64,000 bases of DNA from JAAUTT01 sp038213375 (GTDB taxonomy: Bacteria > Bacteroidota > Bacteroidia > Bacteroidales > JAAUTT01), in contig JBBQTB010000019.1 of assembly GCA_038213375.1 (NCBI GenBank), positions 1-64,000 on the forward strand. Direction: 5' to 3'. Under the pieces are notes generated by a model. The model did not search any database and had not been told where the DNA came from. It saw nothing but the letters and a program-made list of their open reading frames with translations. This document shows, piece by piece, positions 8,845 to 18,466 of the stretch (the stretch's first letter is position 1; every line of letters begins with the position of its first letter). The translations under genes and the position numbers were made by a program.

Positions 8845-9594
8845 TCAGTTAAGCAATCTGAAAATCTCGAATTTAGCTACGTGAATCTTTTGCAGCAAGT
8901 AGCATATTGAGGTTTTCAAAACGCCTAATCCATAAATGGTGCTGCGGCGCAAATTAATGGACGAGGCTTCTTCGAAATACTTTGTTGGACAGGTTATTTC
9001 AGCTATTTCATAGCCCGCATAACAAATCTGTGACAACATTTGGTTATCAAAAACAAAATCATCAGAATTTGCCTTATAATTAATGCGTTGCAAAACTTCT
9101 TTCGAAAAAGCACGATAACCGGTATGATACTCGCTGAGCTTTTGATTCATCAAAATATTTTGGGTCAGGGTAAGAAAGCGGTTTGAAATATATTTATATA
9201 AAGGCATTCCGCCTTTTAAAGCGCCTCTGCCGAGGATGCGCGAACCAAGTACTACATGATATACATCGTTGGCAATCAGGTAACACATCGATTGAATCAG
9301 CTTTGGTGTATATTGGTAATCCGGATGAAGCATAATAACAATATCGGAATTCAATTCTAAAGCTTTGGTATAGCAACTTTTTTGGTTGCCTCCATATCCT
9401 TTGTTATGTGAATGTTCAACAATATGTTTAATACCTAAATCCCTTGCCACTTTAATGGTTTCATCGCGACTTAAATCATCTACAAGGATCACATGATCCA
9501 CAATATCGAAAGGGATTTCTTTGTAAGTAATTTCCAGCGTTTTAGCGGCATTATATGCCGGCAGCACTACAGTGATAATTTTGTTGTTAATCAT
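8845..9594 (-). CDS. Family 2 glycosyltransferase (polyprenyl-phosphate sugar synthase-like)
   Basis: This 249-aa cytoplasmic enzyme opens with VVLPAYNAAKTLEITYKEI and has the nucleotide-sugar motif LVDDLSRDET. In the metal-binding position it has HPDYQY, as in the DPM-like subgroup with HPDxQY, and it has an acceptor-side motif SEYHTGYRAFSKEVL. It lacks the C-terminal membrane helices seen in ArnC-type enzymes. It follows the ArnT-like gene by 15 bp. The likely role is transfer of a sugar to a polyprenyl-phosphate or similar acceptor for use by the neighbour. The exact sugar is unknown. Confidence 0.85.
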   Translation of the reverse strand: MINNKIITVVLPAYNAAKTLEITYKEIPFDIVDHVILVDDLSRDETIKVARDLGIKHIVEHSHNKGYGGNQKSCYTKALELNSDIVIMLHPDYQYTPKLIQSMCYLIANDVYHVVLGSRILGRGALKGGMPLYKYISNRFLTLTQNILMNQKLSEYHTGYRAFSKEVLQRINYKANSDDFVFDNQMLSQICYAGYEIAEITCPTKYFEEASSINLRRSTIYGLGVLKTSICYLLQKIHVAKFEIFRLLN

Positions 9595-9609
9595 GTAAAA
9601 AATTTCAAT

Positions 9610-11262
9610 TTATTTGTTTATTTCCCGTTTTGCGAATATAAATCCGTTTTTCTCATACAATATTTTTATTTTCGGATTCTGATCAAGGTAAATTTTTCTC
9701 ATGTAATTTTTAATGACAAAATATACCGGTTTATCAATGTTTCCTTTAATGAGCCATTCTTCATTCCAGGCATTAATGTTGGTTGGCTTTTGTTTTTTTA
9801 AGTAGAATAGGTCAGCATAACTTTTGAATCCGAGTGTCTCCACGTAGCAATTCTCATGCTGTTTTACTTGATAGAATTCAATAGCTGCACGTTGCGAATA
9901 TCCTTCAATGCGTGGAACTATCACAAGCATTGTTGAATAAGTTAAACCGAGCGTTAACAAAAGAGTACCATAGATTCGTGTTTCCAGCTTTAAATTTTTT
10001 GGAATCAGCAGGGCATAAATGCCCACAATAAATATAACCCCGATTAGAAACTCATATCCGGTCCAACTGACATTTGCCTGCAAATTTCCGTTGGCAAACG
10101 GATCGTTTATGATGCCCGAAGCTATTATATTATTTTTATAATGCACAATTAATTGTAATCCAACCAGAATTAATCCCCAAAACGTAGCAACACCCAATAA
10201 AACCCCTTTTATCCATCGGGGAATAACCTGTTTTTGCTCCTGAATTTTAAAAATCATTAAAGCTCCCAAAAATGTTAAAGGAAAATAACACATGGACGAG
10301 TAATGAACGATTTTGGTTTTTACGATTGTAAAAAGGATAAGAACAGTCCAGAAAAGAATCGTCATCCAATTTTTGAATTCGTGTACTTTTTCATGTTCAT
10401 CGCGTTTTTGATGAAGAAAACTTTTCATCGCGAAAATAGAAGCAGGAAAAACTCCAAGAAACAATACTACAAAGTGATATAGAAAAAAACCTCCATGCCC
10501 GGCATCTTCCGTGCGAAATAAACGAAGCTGGTATACAAAGAAATCTTCAATTACTTTATAATTACCGTTTATCATTTGCAAAATAAACCAAAAGCCTCCA
10601 ACCAAAATAAGGACAACGGTAAATAATAGAATATGTGTGAGTTTAACCTTTACTTTAAACAGTTTAATGATATAAAAAACAGCTATCGTAAGGCCGAATA
10701 TAAGCAAAGCTACTGGTCCTTTGGTTAATATACCCAATCCTATATAAAACCCCGACAAAGCTGCTAATAGTATTTTTTTACGGTTTTCTACAGTTAACAC
10801 ATATTGGAAAGCATGATAAGTGCCCAGGAAAATAAACAGGTTAAACCAAGGATCAATGATGCCCGATTTGAAATAAAAGAATGGTAGAATCGAACACAAG
10901 TAAACTAAAGTCCAAAGCAATCCAAATGATGTTCCTATCAGGTTTTTACCAATTCTGAACAATATTAATAAAGTGATTATCCCGCATATCGCATTCGGAA
11001 ATCGTGCTGCAAATTCATTGATGCCAAATAATTTCATTGATAGTACCTGCATCCATATAAAAAGGGGTGGTTTCTCCCAAAATGCCTGAAAATCAATTTG
11101 AACGGTTAAATAGTTTTTTGTCACGATCATTTCGCGTGCAGCCTCTGCAAAGTTTATTTCATCCCAATCAAACAAATGCACATTTCCAAGAAACGGAATA
11201 AAAAGAAGGCCTGCTATCAGAATGATGGACAATTCAATAATTCGGTTTGACAGATATTTCAT
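9610..11262 (-). CDS. ArnT/PMT-like family 39 membrane glycosyltransferase
   Basis: This 550-aa polytopic membrane protein has roughly 11-12 hydrophobic helices. The first periplasmic loop carries the acidic motif DWDEINFAEAAREM, the DE pair characteristic of GT-C enzymes that use polyprenyl-phosphate-linked sugars. A small soluble C-terminal part (about 470-550) follows the helices. It should transfer a lipid-linked sugar to an envelope acceptor on the periplasmic face. It is co-oriented with the GT2 gene downstream and the PAP2 gene upstream (83-bp gap), which together make a coherent lipid-carrier module. Confidence 0.85.
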   Translation of the reverse strand: MKYLSNRIIELSIILIAGLLFIPFLGNVHLFDWDEINFAEAAREMIVTKNYLTVQIDFQAFWEKPPLFIWMQVLSMKLFGINEFAARFPNAICGIITLLILFRIGKNLIGTSFGLLWTLVYLCSILPFFYFKSGIIDPWFNLFIFLGTYHAFQYVLTVENRKKILLAALSGFYIGLGILTKGPVALLIFGLTIAVFYIIKLFKVKVKLTHILLFTVVLILVGGFWFILQMINGNYKVIEDFFVYQLRLFRTEDAGHGGFFLYHFVVLFLGVFPASIFAMKSFLHQKRDEHEKVHEFKNWMTILFWTVLILFTIVKTKIVHYSSMCYFPLTFLGALMIFKIQEQKQVIPRWIKGVLLGVATFWGLILVGLQLIVHYKNNIIASGIINDPFANGNLQANVSWTGYEFLIGVIFIVGIYALLIPKNLKLETRIYGTLLLTLGLTYSTMLVIVPRIEGYSQRAAIEFYQVKQHENCYVETLGFKSYADLFYLKKQKPTNINAWNEEWLIKGNIDKPVYFVIKNYMRKIYLDQNPKIKILYEKNGFIFAKREINK

Positions 11263-11345
11263 CCTTAAATAATTTTAAATTAAAATCAGATTTATCTCGC
11301 TTGCGAGATTTTCATTTGTATTTGTGTTTAACGATTTTGCCAGGT

Positions 11346-12002
11346 TCATCTGGTTTTTTTTCTGGTTACAGTTAAGATATTTTCATTGAGCCAATTCTTT
11401 TGAAATGAATTTATTAATGGATGACAAAAGATTACGGTTAAAACACCAATAAACGATCCTGCCATTACGTCCACCAAAAAATGTTGAGAAAGATAGACCC
11501 TTGAAAACGCAATCAAACTGGCAAAAACAAATAATGTACCTTTTAACCAGTTATATTTTGTTACCATAGCATAGACTAAAAATATTGAAAATGCTGTGGC
11601 TGAATGGCCAGATGGAAAACTGTTGCAACATAACTGATCAACACCGGGAACAAAATAAATTGAATGGTTTCCTTCGAAATATTTTGAAGGACGAACTATA
11701 TCCTGAAAAAATAAACGTTTAAGAATCTGAACAAACAATCCTGATAACAAGAAAACCACCACCAGTAAAATGGAATCGCGAAAACGGACGAACAGCATAA
11801 TGGCCAGAAATACAGGTAGAAAAATGCCATCACCCAGGTTAGTAATATATTTAAAGAAGGTATCGAAAAAGTCGTTGTGATACTGATTAATCCACAAATG
11901 GATTTCAGATTTGGTAAATATAAACAGAAAAAAACTTCCGGTAAAAATTGCAACCAAATAAGGCAAATAGAACCACTTATGCTTAAAAAGAGACGATATC
12001 AT
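11346..12002 (-). CDS. PAP2-family membrane phosphatase
   Basis: This 218-aa protein has about six membrane segments. It has the PAP2 signature blocks: C2 as FPSGHSATAFS and C3 as SRVYLSQHFLVDVMAG, with the catalytic histidines in GHS and QHF. The first block is less conserved (LKRLFFQDIVRPSKYF). Such enzymes dephosphorylate undecaprenyl pyrophosphate or lipid phosphates. Its place upstream of two glycosyltransferases that likely use polyprenyl-phosphate suggests carrier recycling or removal of a lipid phosphate. It is read leftward, with the divergent galT gene starting 184 bp away. Confidence 0.85.
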   Translation of the reverse strand: MISSLFKHKWFYLPYLVAIFTGSFFLFIFTKSEIHLWINQYHNDFFDTFFKYITNLGDGIFLPVFLAIMLFVRFRDSILLVVVFLLSGLFVQILKRLFFQDIVRPSKYFEGNHSIYFVPGVDQLCCNSFPSGHSATAFSIFLVYAMVTKYNWLKGTLFVFASLIAFSRVYLSQHFLVDVMAGSFIGVLTVIFCHPLINSFQKNWLNENILTVTRKKTR

Positions 12003-12185
12003 TGCACACTAATTGAATGGTTAAAAATAAAGAAAAATCCCAATCCGAATTTTGACCCATTCATTTATTTTATACTTTTACGGTTTTTGATAGTTTATTT
12101 CTTTCTATTCATCCCTCTTAAGGTGAATTTCCTGATGCTAAAGAAACAGTTTTAAAAGAACAATTATAGTTTTAAATAGATAATA

Positions 12186-13229
12186 ATGAGTGCAGAAAAA
12201 AACAATTGGGAACGCAGATGGCATCCAATTCTGAGAGAATGGGTTATAATAGCGGCCAATACAAATGAGCGTCCCTGGTCGGGTGCGAAAGTATCGGCTA
12301 CCGAAGAAAAAAGTCCCGAATTTGATCCCGGTTGTTATTTATGTCCTGGTGTAACAAGAGCATCGGGTTCACAAAACCCCAATTATACCAAGCCTTTTGC
12401 TTTTACTAACGATTTTGCATCATTCGGATTAAATGCACCTGAAATTTATCGCAGTAATTCGTTTGATTATGCTGAACCTGCTTTGGGAACCTGTCGTGTA
12501 ATTTGTTTTACACCAAAACACAATGTTACAATGGCCGAAATGACGCTGGACGAAATAGAAGAAATTTATGCCGTTTGGCAGGATGAATACCGCTTACTTG
12601 CAAGAAACCCTGTAATTAAAAATGTGTTGATTTTTGAAAACAAAGGCAAAGCGATAGGAGTTTCAAATCCACATCCTCATGGGCAGATTTATGCTACAGG
12701 CTATGTTCCTAAAATTTTGGAGCGTGAGGTTGAGTCGGCAACACTTTACCGTGCGGAAAAGGGAAGGTGTTTGTTTTGTGATTTAGTTAGCCACGAAACT
12801 CAAAAAAAATCACAAATAGTTTTAGAAAATGAGCATTTTATAGCATTTATACCTACGTTTGCCCGATTTGTTTACGAAACTTATATTATGCCTCGCCGGC
12901 ATGTCGCTCGTATTACTGAACTTACTGCAGATGAATTAAAAGCGTTGGTTTCAATTCACAAAAATTTGATTGTGAAGTTTGATAATTTGTTTGAAATGTC
13001 GTTTCCAAATATTACTATGTTGCATAATGCACCTACCGGGAACACTCAGGAAAACAATGATTTTCATTTTCATATTGAGTTTTATCCACCGCTTCGTTCA
13101 CCCGATAAATTAAAGTATCTGGCCGGATTCGAATCGGGTGGAGGGAACATCATTAATCCGATTATGCCTGAAGAAGCAGCAGCCCAATTACGTGATATTT
13201 CTGCGACTCATTATAAACAGAAAAAGTAA
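12186..13229 (+). CDS. galT: Galactose-1-phosphate uridylyltransferase
   Basis: This 347-aa enzyme of the Leloir pathway exchanges UMP between UDP-glucose and galactose-1-phosphate through a uridylyl-histidine intermediate. The active-site HPHPHGQ-type motif is present (SNPHPHGQIYAT, central His nucleophile). Zinc-ligand-like cysteines occur in CYLCPG and CLFCDL, and the C-terminal half has HNAPTG and DFHFHIEFYPP. The length fits class I GalT. No galK or galE lies beside it, so the Leloir genes are dispersed here. It is monocistronic, convergent with the M1 peptidase. Confidence 0.95.
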   Translation: MSAEKNNWERRWHPILREWVIIAANTNERPWSGAKVSATEEKSPEFDPGCYLCPGVTRASGSQNPNYTKPFAFTNDFASFGLNAPEIYRSNSFDYAEPALGTCRVICFTPKHNVTMAEMTLDEIEEIYAVWQDEYRLLARNPVIKNVLIFENKGKAIGVSNPHPHGQIYATGYVPKILEREVESATLYRAEKGRCLFCDLVSHETQKKSQIVLENEHFIAFIPTFARFVYETYIMPRRHVARITELTADELKALVSIHKNLIVKFDNLFEMSFPNITMLHNAPTGNTQENNDFHFHIEFYPPLRSPDKLKYLAGFESGGGNIINPIMPEEAAAQLRDISATHYKQKK

Positions 13230-13236
13230 TACAATC

Positions 13237-13270
13237 TGAATGTCATGAGCTTTTCAAAAAATGGCATTCA
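13237..13270 (+). terminator. Possible terminator between galT and the M1 peptidase
   Basis: A 10-bp stem (TGAATGTCAT / ATGGCATTCA, one wobble pair) with a 14-nt loop lies 8 bases after the galT stop and is followed by TATTTGTTTG. The T-run is weak, so this is only a probable terminator for the convergent pair. Confidence 0.4.
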
Positions 13271-13290
13271 TATTTGTTTGAAAGCTTTTA

Positions 13291-15201
13291 TTAACGAAGT
13301 TTTATTATTTTTCTGATATAACGGGTGTTTCCTTCAATTACATACAAAAGATACACTCCCTGAGTCAACCCGCTGGTATCGAAGGATACTTCTTTTTTGC
13401 GTTTTATCTTTTGTTCAATAAGGATATTTCCCATTAAATCAACAATTTTCGCTAACCGATCCTTCACCGGTTCTGACTTAAACCTTATGGTGAACTCCGA
13501 TAAAGTTGGATTAGGTGATACCTCCATATAATCATCAAATGAGGGTAATTCTGGAACTTGGGTAACATTTGTAATTTTTTTCAGCATGTAATTTGAGGGG
13601 TCTATTACAATGCGTTGCACCTGTTTTTTCAATCGGAACTGAAATACATTTTTGTTGGAATCCTGGAAAACACGAAACGAAGTATCTCCCACAGTAAATT
13701 CGAGTCGAATATCATAACTCATTTTAAAAAATGGTGAGCCTTCACTCGACGGTGTCTGACTCGAGAGAATAGTGATGGTATCCCCTTGCTGTTTCCACGA
13801 AAAATCGTATAAAGGATATCCTTGTCCAAAATACCATTGATCGAAGAACCATGAATAGTTTTTATTAGATAGCTGATTCACAACTTTTTGAAAATCATGC
13901 ACGCTGGCTACGGAATTCTTAAATTCCTGTAAATAACTACGCAATATATTGAAAAATAGCGGATCGTTATTTAACTCATACCTAAGCATGTGAATTATAG
14001 AAGCCCCTTTTTTGTAAGATAACTGGTAATTGAAAATTCGGATTTCATTAACAGCATCTTTGGCAGGTACAAAGACCGACCCCACTGCATCCTGTAATGC
14101 ACTTCGATGAGCTTCGTCAAGCCAGTCAAGAGCTTTTTGATGAGATTTTAAGGAGTCAAGCGCCAGATATTCTGCATATGATGCAAAGCCCTCATTTATC
14201 CAGATATCCTGCCATGTAGAGCATGTTGCCCAATCTCCAAACCATTGATGAGCCATCTCATGTGCCACCATCAGAAAATCAAAATTAACGAGCGTTGTCA
14301 TGGTTTGATGTTCCATTCCTCCACCAATGGGAGCAACACAATGGCCGTATTTTTCTTTCAAAAATGGATATGCACCAAAAATAGAGGAATATAATCGAAG
14401 CAAGGAACCTGTTTGGTCAATTTGATCCTTGTTGGAAGCAAGGTAATCTGGGCGATTGTATATGTAGTTCTGTACCAGCACCGAATCTGTTTTATTTATT
14501 TTAGTATAAAAACTATAATCTTGATAATCAGCAATTGCAAAAGATAATAGATAATAAGCTGTGGGATAATTAGTTTTCCATTCAAACCGAATTTTGTCAT
14601 TTCCAAGAGTTGTAATTCCGGTAAGAACTCCATTGGATCCCGCTTTCCGGTTTTTGGGAACAGTAATAAAAATCCATGAAGAATCAATTTTATCTGGCAG
14701 AAATTGTTTGCATGGTAACCATTGTTTAGCTCCCATTGGCTCTGATAGTGTCCATGTAACTGGTATTTTCCAGGCTCTGTCTATTTTAGAAGAAAAAGAG
14801 GAAAGGAATCCACTTGATAATACAGAGCCGTTATAAAAAATAGTTACCGATAAGGTTTTTCCCTTTTCAAACGATTCTGGCAAAGTAACTTCTACAAGAT
14901 CCTTCAACCTTTGAAATTTTGCTTTTGTCTGATGAACTAATACCGAATCAATGGTAAGATCGGAAATAAGCTCAAAACGAAAAGTATCCAAAAAATCTAT
15001 TTTAACAACGCTTTGTATTGTAACATTGCCCGCTAAATGCTGGGTTGTGTCGTTTGCCTCCAAATCAATCTTATAAAACTTGATGTCGTAATCATTATAC
15101 CAGCCCGGCATATTCGCAGAATATGGTGTTTGTGCCGAAATTGAGGTCTTGTAAAAAAAAGTAATTATAAATAAGAATGATATTGTAAAATATGTCTTCA
15201 T
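13291..15201 (-). CDS. Secreted M1-family aminopeptidase with type IX sorting domain
   Basis: I take the Met at 15201 as the start because it leads directly into a signal peptide (KTYFTISFLFIITFF, cleavage after SISAQ). The alternative Met at 15267 adds 22 unlikely residues. The protein has about 636 aa. The M1 motifs are GGGMEHQ (GxMEN-like) and HEMAHQWFGD, followed by NEGFASYAEY for the third zinc ligand. The last ~75 residues, VSPNPTLSEFTIRF to YIRKIIKLR, form a type A T9SS C-terminal domain, so the enzyme should be exported across the outer membrane. It releases N-terminal amino acids from peptides. Confidence 0.9.
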   Translation of the reverse strand: MKTYFTISFLFIITFFYKTSISAQTPYSANMPGWYNDYDIKFYKIDLEANDTTQHLAGNVTIQSVVKIDFLDTFRFELISDLTIDSVLVHQTKAKFQRLKDLVEVTLPESFEKGKTLSVTIFYNGSVLSSGFLSSFSSKIDRAWKIPVTWTLSEPMGAKQWLPCKQFLPDKIDSSWIFITVPKNRKAGSNGVLTGITTLGNDKIRFEWKTNYPTAYYLLSFAIADYQDYSFYTKINKTDSVLVQNYIYNRPDYLASNKDQIDQTGSLLRLYSSIFGAYPFLKEKYGHCVAPIGGGMEHQTMTTLVNFDFLMVAHEMAHQWFGDWATCSTWQDIWINEGFASYAEYLALDSLKSHQKALDWLDEAHRSALQDAVGSVFVPAKDAVNEIRIFNYQLSYKKGASIIHMLRYELNNDPLFFNILRSYLQEFKNSVASVHDFQKVVNQLSNKNYSWFFDQWYFGQGYPLYDFSWKQQGDTITILSSQTPSSEGSPFFKMSYDIRLEFTVGDTSFRVFQDSNKNVFQFRLKKQVQRIVIDPSNYMLKKITNVTQVPELPSFDDYMEVSPNPTLSEFTIRFKSEPVKDRLAKIVDLMGNILIEQKIKRKKEVSFDTSGLTQGVYLLYVIEGNTRYIRKIIKLR

Positions 15202-15365
15202 ACAATCTATTTTCGCTGATATTAGAACGATAAAATTAACATTTTTTATGATGTAGCAATAATTCATTTAGCAATTCACCGCTTATCTTAGTAACAAAAT
15301 TGCGATAGTTTCGTCATAGTTTTTTAATTAAACGGAATGTCCTAATTTTACATAAAACTACAGTA

Positions 15366-18300
15366 ATGAACGACAATATTCTGAGAGCTTTAATGCAACT
15401 TGTTGCTCTTGTCGCTCAATATAACAAATCTCAATTGCACAGTAATGCGCATGTGCTGATAAAAATTTACCTTGAACAGAGTCAGGGAAGATACAATGTA
15501 AGAGTTCATTTAAAGCAGTTCTATGATTATTTTCAAACATTTCTGGGTGAAATAAAGAGCAAACCAAACAAAAAAACTGAAGAAATAGACGAGGAAAAAG
15601 TTCGAAATGTATGTCGTCAACTTACTTCGGATTTGCAACAAAATGAACGTATTGTTTTGTTTTTATCATTTATGGAACTGATTAATATAGATCGAAAAGT
15701 TACCTCAGAGGAATATTTGTTTACTGATATTTTGGCAGAGGAATTTAAGATCGATGTTGATGATTATAAGAATGCTGTCGGTTTAATTTATTTTGACCCT
15801 CCACAGGATATTGATAAAGATGATCAGGTTATAATTGCTGATTTTGAGATAAATCAGGCTGATGAATTGGAGGGTAGTTGGATAACTGAGCATAATAATA
15901 CTGAAAAAAATCTGTCAGGAATAATCCATCGTCGAGGATTGAAAGGCAAAATTTACGTTATGCATATAAAAAATGCTAATTTTTATGCTTTACGTTATAT
16001 CGGCGCTGATTCGGTTTATCTTAACAAAAAGAAAATAATTTCCGGCAAGGTTTATACATTGAATTTGTATGATTATTTGCGATTTACAAATAATGATCCA
16101 ATTAGTTTTTACGATTTTTCGAACATGTTTCGGTCCGATAACAAAAATCTAAAACTGGTTTTAAATGGTCACAATATCAGCATAAAAAGTCGTACGAATA
16201 AAAAAGAATTTGTTGTTCATCCATTTTCTTTCTCAGAAGAATCCGGTCATATTATAAGCGTTATAGGCCCAATTGGATCAGCAAATGCATTATTTCAGAT
16301 TTTTAGTGCTTATAGTAATAATTTCGAGGGAAAACTTTGCCTTAACAATTACGACTATGTCTCTGAGCATTTTAAAATTTCTAAATTATTAGGATATGTG
16401 CCCTCAAAACCTATTTATCACCCTGATATATCTATTGAAAAAAATTTGTATCTGGTTGCAAAGCTACACTTTCCGTCATACAATAACGAAAAGCTGAAAC
16501 ATTCAGTTGAAGTAATTCTTGACAAATTTCATTTACAAAAACAACGAACCCTAATTCCTTCAAAAGCCGCTGAAGTCGATTTATCCAGATTGCATATCCG
16601 GTTATTTAATTTAGCGGTTGAGCTTATTCGTGACCCATTATTACTGGTGATTGAAAATGCAATCGATGATTTATCAGCTTCCGATGCGGAGCATATTTTA
16701 GATATTCTTAGAAATGAATTGGAAAGAGGTTGTCTGATATTCGTTTCAGCGGTTCAGCCAAACTCTTCATTATTAAAATATTCTGAAAGGGTTTGGTTAT
16801 TTGATGAACAGGGATATATTGTATATAACGGATCGGCTAATGAGGTTTTTCAGTATTTTCAATCTTTTCAGTCAAATTTTACAAGTTCAGAAGAACAATG
16901 TCCTTATTGCGGAGTTCTAAATCCCGATATGCTTTATCAGATAATTCAGCAAAAAGTTTTAAATAAGCAAGGGAAGCTCACAATTGAGAGGAAAATTACA
17001 CCATTAGAATGGTATCTTCACTATAAAGAAAGAATTGAAAAGAACTCCAATTTTAAGGAATGCAAGAAGGTACTACCCTTACATCCCGGTAATATTCCAA
17101 GTATTGATCTTCAATATTATGTATATTCAATAAAAACATATCTCTCCAAGCATACACATGTAGGGGAGAATCTTGCACTATTGCTTGTATCTCCATTGGT
17201 TGCTCTGATTTTAGCGTTTGTTTTTCGAAACGATTGGAGTGCATCATATCACTTTGGACAAAATCCTAACATCCATATATTTTTTGTTATAAGCATCCTG
17301 TTTCATTTATTTTACGGTTTTGTGTTTAGTGATCGCGAATCGCGATTAGATAGTAATTTGATAGAACATCACTTACCAAAGAATATTAGCTACTTCAGCT
17401 ATATCAATGCTAAAATAACTTGGCTTTTTCCTGTTTCACTAATTAGTACTTTCTTATATGTATTTTTAGCTGTTACGATTCTTGACATAAGTGGTTTATT
17501 AGTAAAGTTTTGGCTCGTACTTTTTTCTATTTCATGTCTTGGTAATATCCTGGGTATTTTGCTTTATAATGTTGGAAGGTCGTTTTTTAAAACGTATTTG
17601 ATTTTTGGTGTATATTTGGCTTTTTGCCTTGTATTTAGCGGGAGCGTAGTTCGTTTCGATCAATTATCCAAAAATATAACGAATGAGCAATATGTTCCTT
17701 TTTTGGCGGAACTATCTCCTGTTCGATGGGCATATGAAGCCATCGCTGTGGATCAAATTAAAAATAACCAATATGAAAGTAAGTTTTATAATACTGATAG
17801 GAATATTGAGAATGCTAAATTCAATGCCAACCATCTGATACCTGCGCTTCAAAATTTTGTTTTGCAATTTTGGCAACAAAATAGTGATAAAAAGGAAAAT
17901 ATAACTGTTTTGAAAAATGAAATGGATTCCCTTGCCAAACGATATCCTGAAATTTACCCTTTTGAATATCGCAAATTACTGACTACCGGGAGCGTTAACC
18001 CTAAAATTCTTGACGAGGCCTCAGATTATTTGACCTATCTTCAAATGCATTTTTTTGACAGAGTGCGCGAGCTTACAAATCAGAGAACTCAAATTGAAAA
18101 TCACCTAATAGACTCGATTGGGAAAACCGGATTTAGTGAGTTTAAAAGCTGTTTCTTTAATCCTTTTTTATTTGAATTACAAAATTGGTCAGTCGATAAG
18201 GAAAGAGTGATAGTAAATAAAGGAAGCCTGATAAAAATAATGAATCCTATTTTTCATATTCCGGAATCCAATTTAGGAAGAGCACAATTCTTTTCACCTG

Positions 18301-18422
18301 TAAAATTATTTAACAAATATTATTACGAAACTATTTGGTTTAATTTATTTGTAATATGGGTGTTTGTTTTTATAAATTACATCCTTCTATTGTCAACATT
18401 TTTCAAGGTTCGTCCTCGTTAA
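15366..18422 (+). CDS. Large ABCG-like membrane protein with degenerate ATPase domain
   Basis: This 1018-aa protein has a TerB-like helical region (about 1-145), an FHA-like beta region (about 160-255, including VYLNKKKI) and an ABC ATPase-like region (about 262-500). A CPYC pair follows at 512-515, then about six membrane helices (600-770), a large non-membrane loop (770-980) and a final helix. The ATPase motifs are broken. The Walker A position reads GPIGSANAL (301-309), lacking the GKS/T lysine. The signature reads VDLSRLHIR, and Walker B reads LLLVIENA instead of LLFLDEPT. ATP hydrolysis therefore looks impossible in this chain. It may be a structural or regulatory partner of another ABC half. 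It stands alone, between the peptidase and the Crp/Fnr gene. Confidence 0.8.
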   Translation: MNDNILRALMQLVALVAQYNKSQLHSNAHVLIKIYLEQSQGRYNVRVHLKQFYDYFQTFLGEIKSKPNKKTEEIDEEKVRNVCRQLTSDLQQNERIVLFLSFMELINIDRKVTSEEYLFTDILAEEFKIDVDDYKNAVGLIYFDPPQDIDKDDQVIIADFEINQADELEGSWITEHNNTEKNLSGIIHRRGLKGKIYVMHIKNANFYALRYIGADSVYLNKKKIISGKVYTLNLYDYLRFTNNDPISFYDFSNMFRSDNKNLKLVLNGHNISIKSRTNKKEFVVHPFSFSEESGHIISVIGPIGSANALFQIFSAYSNNFEGKLCLNNYDYVSEHFKISKLLGYVPSKPIYHPDISIEKNLYLVAKLHFPSYNNEKLKHSVEVILDKFHLQKQRTLIPSKAAEVDLSRLHIRLFNLAVELIRDPLLLVIENAIDDLSASDAEHILDILRNELERGCLIFVSAVQPNSSLLKYSERVWLFDEQGYIVYNGSANEVFQYFQSFQSNFTSSEEQCPYCGVLNPDMLYQIIQQKVLNKQGKLTIERKITPLEWYLHYKERIEKNSNFKECKKVLPLHPGNIPSIDLQYYVYSIKTYLSKHTHVGENLALLLVSPLVALILAFVFRNDWSASYHFGQNPNIHIFFVISILFHLFYGFVFSDRESRLDSNLIEHHLPKNISYFSYINAKITWLFPVSLISTFLYVFLAVTILDISGLLVKFWLVLFSISCLGNILGILLYNVGRSFFKTYLIFGVYLAFCLVFSGSVVRFDQLSKNITNEQYVPFLAELSPVRWAYEAIAVDQIKNNQYESKFYNTDRNIENAKFNANHLIPALQNFVLQFWQQNSDKKENITVLKNEMDSLAKRYPEIYPFEYRKLLTTGSVNPKILDEASDYLTYLQMHFFDRVRELTNQRTQIENHLIDSIGKTGFSEFKSCFFNPFLFELQNWSVDKERVIVNKGSLIKIMNPIFHIPESNLGRAQFFSPVKLFNKYYYETIWFNLFVIWVFVFINYILLLSTFFKVRPR

Positions 18423-18466
18423 TTATTAAATATCACAATAATATTTTTGGGGTAGATAAAAACTGA

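Noticed and set aside
12186..13229. galT as part of a Leloir operon
   Set aside because: No galK, galE or galM gene lies nearby; it is a single gene.
15202..15267. N-terminal extension of the M1 peptidase from the Met at 15267
   Set aside because: The signal peptide begins at the Met at 15201; the extra 22 residues would disrupt it.
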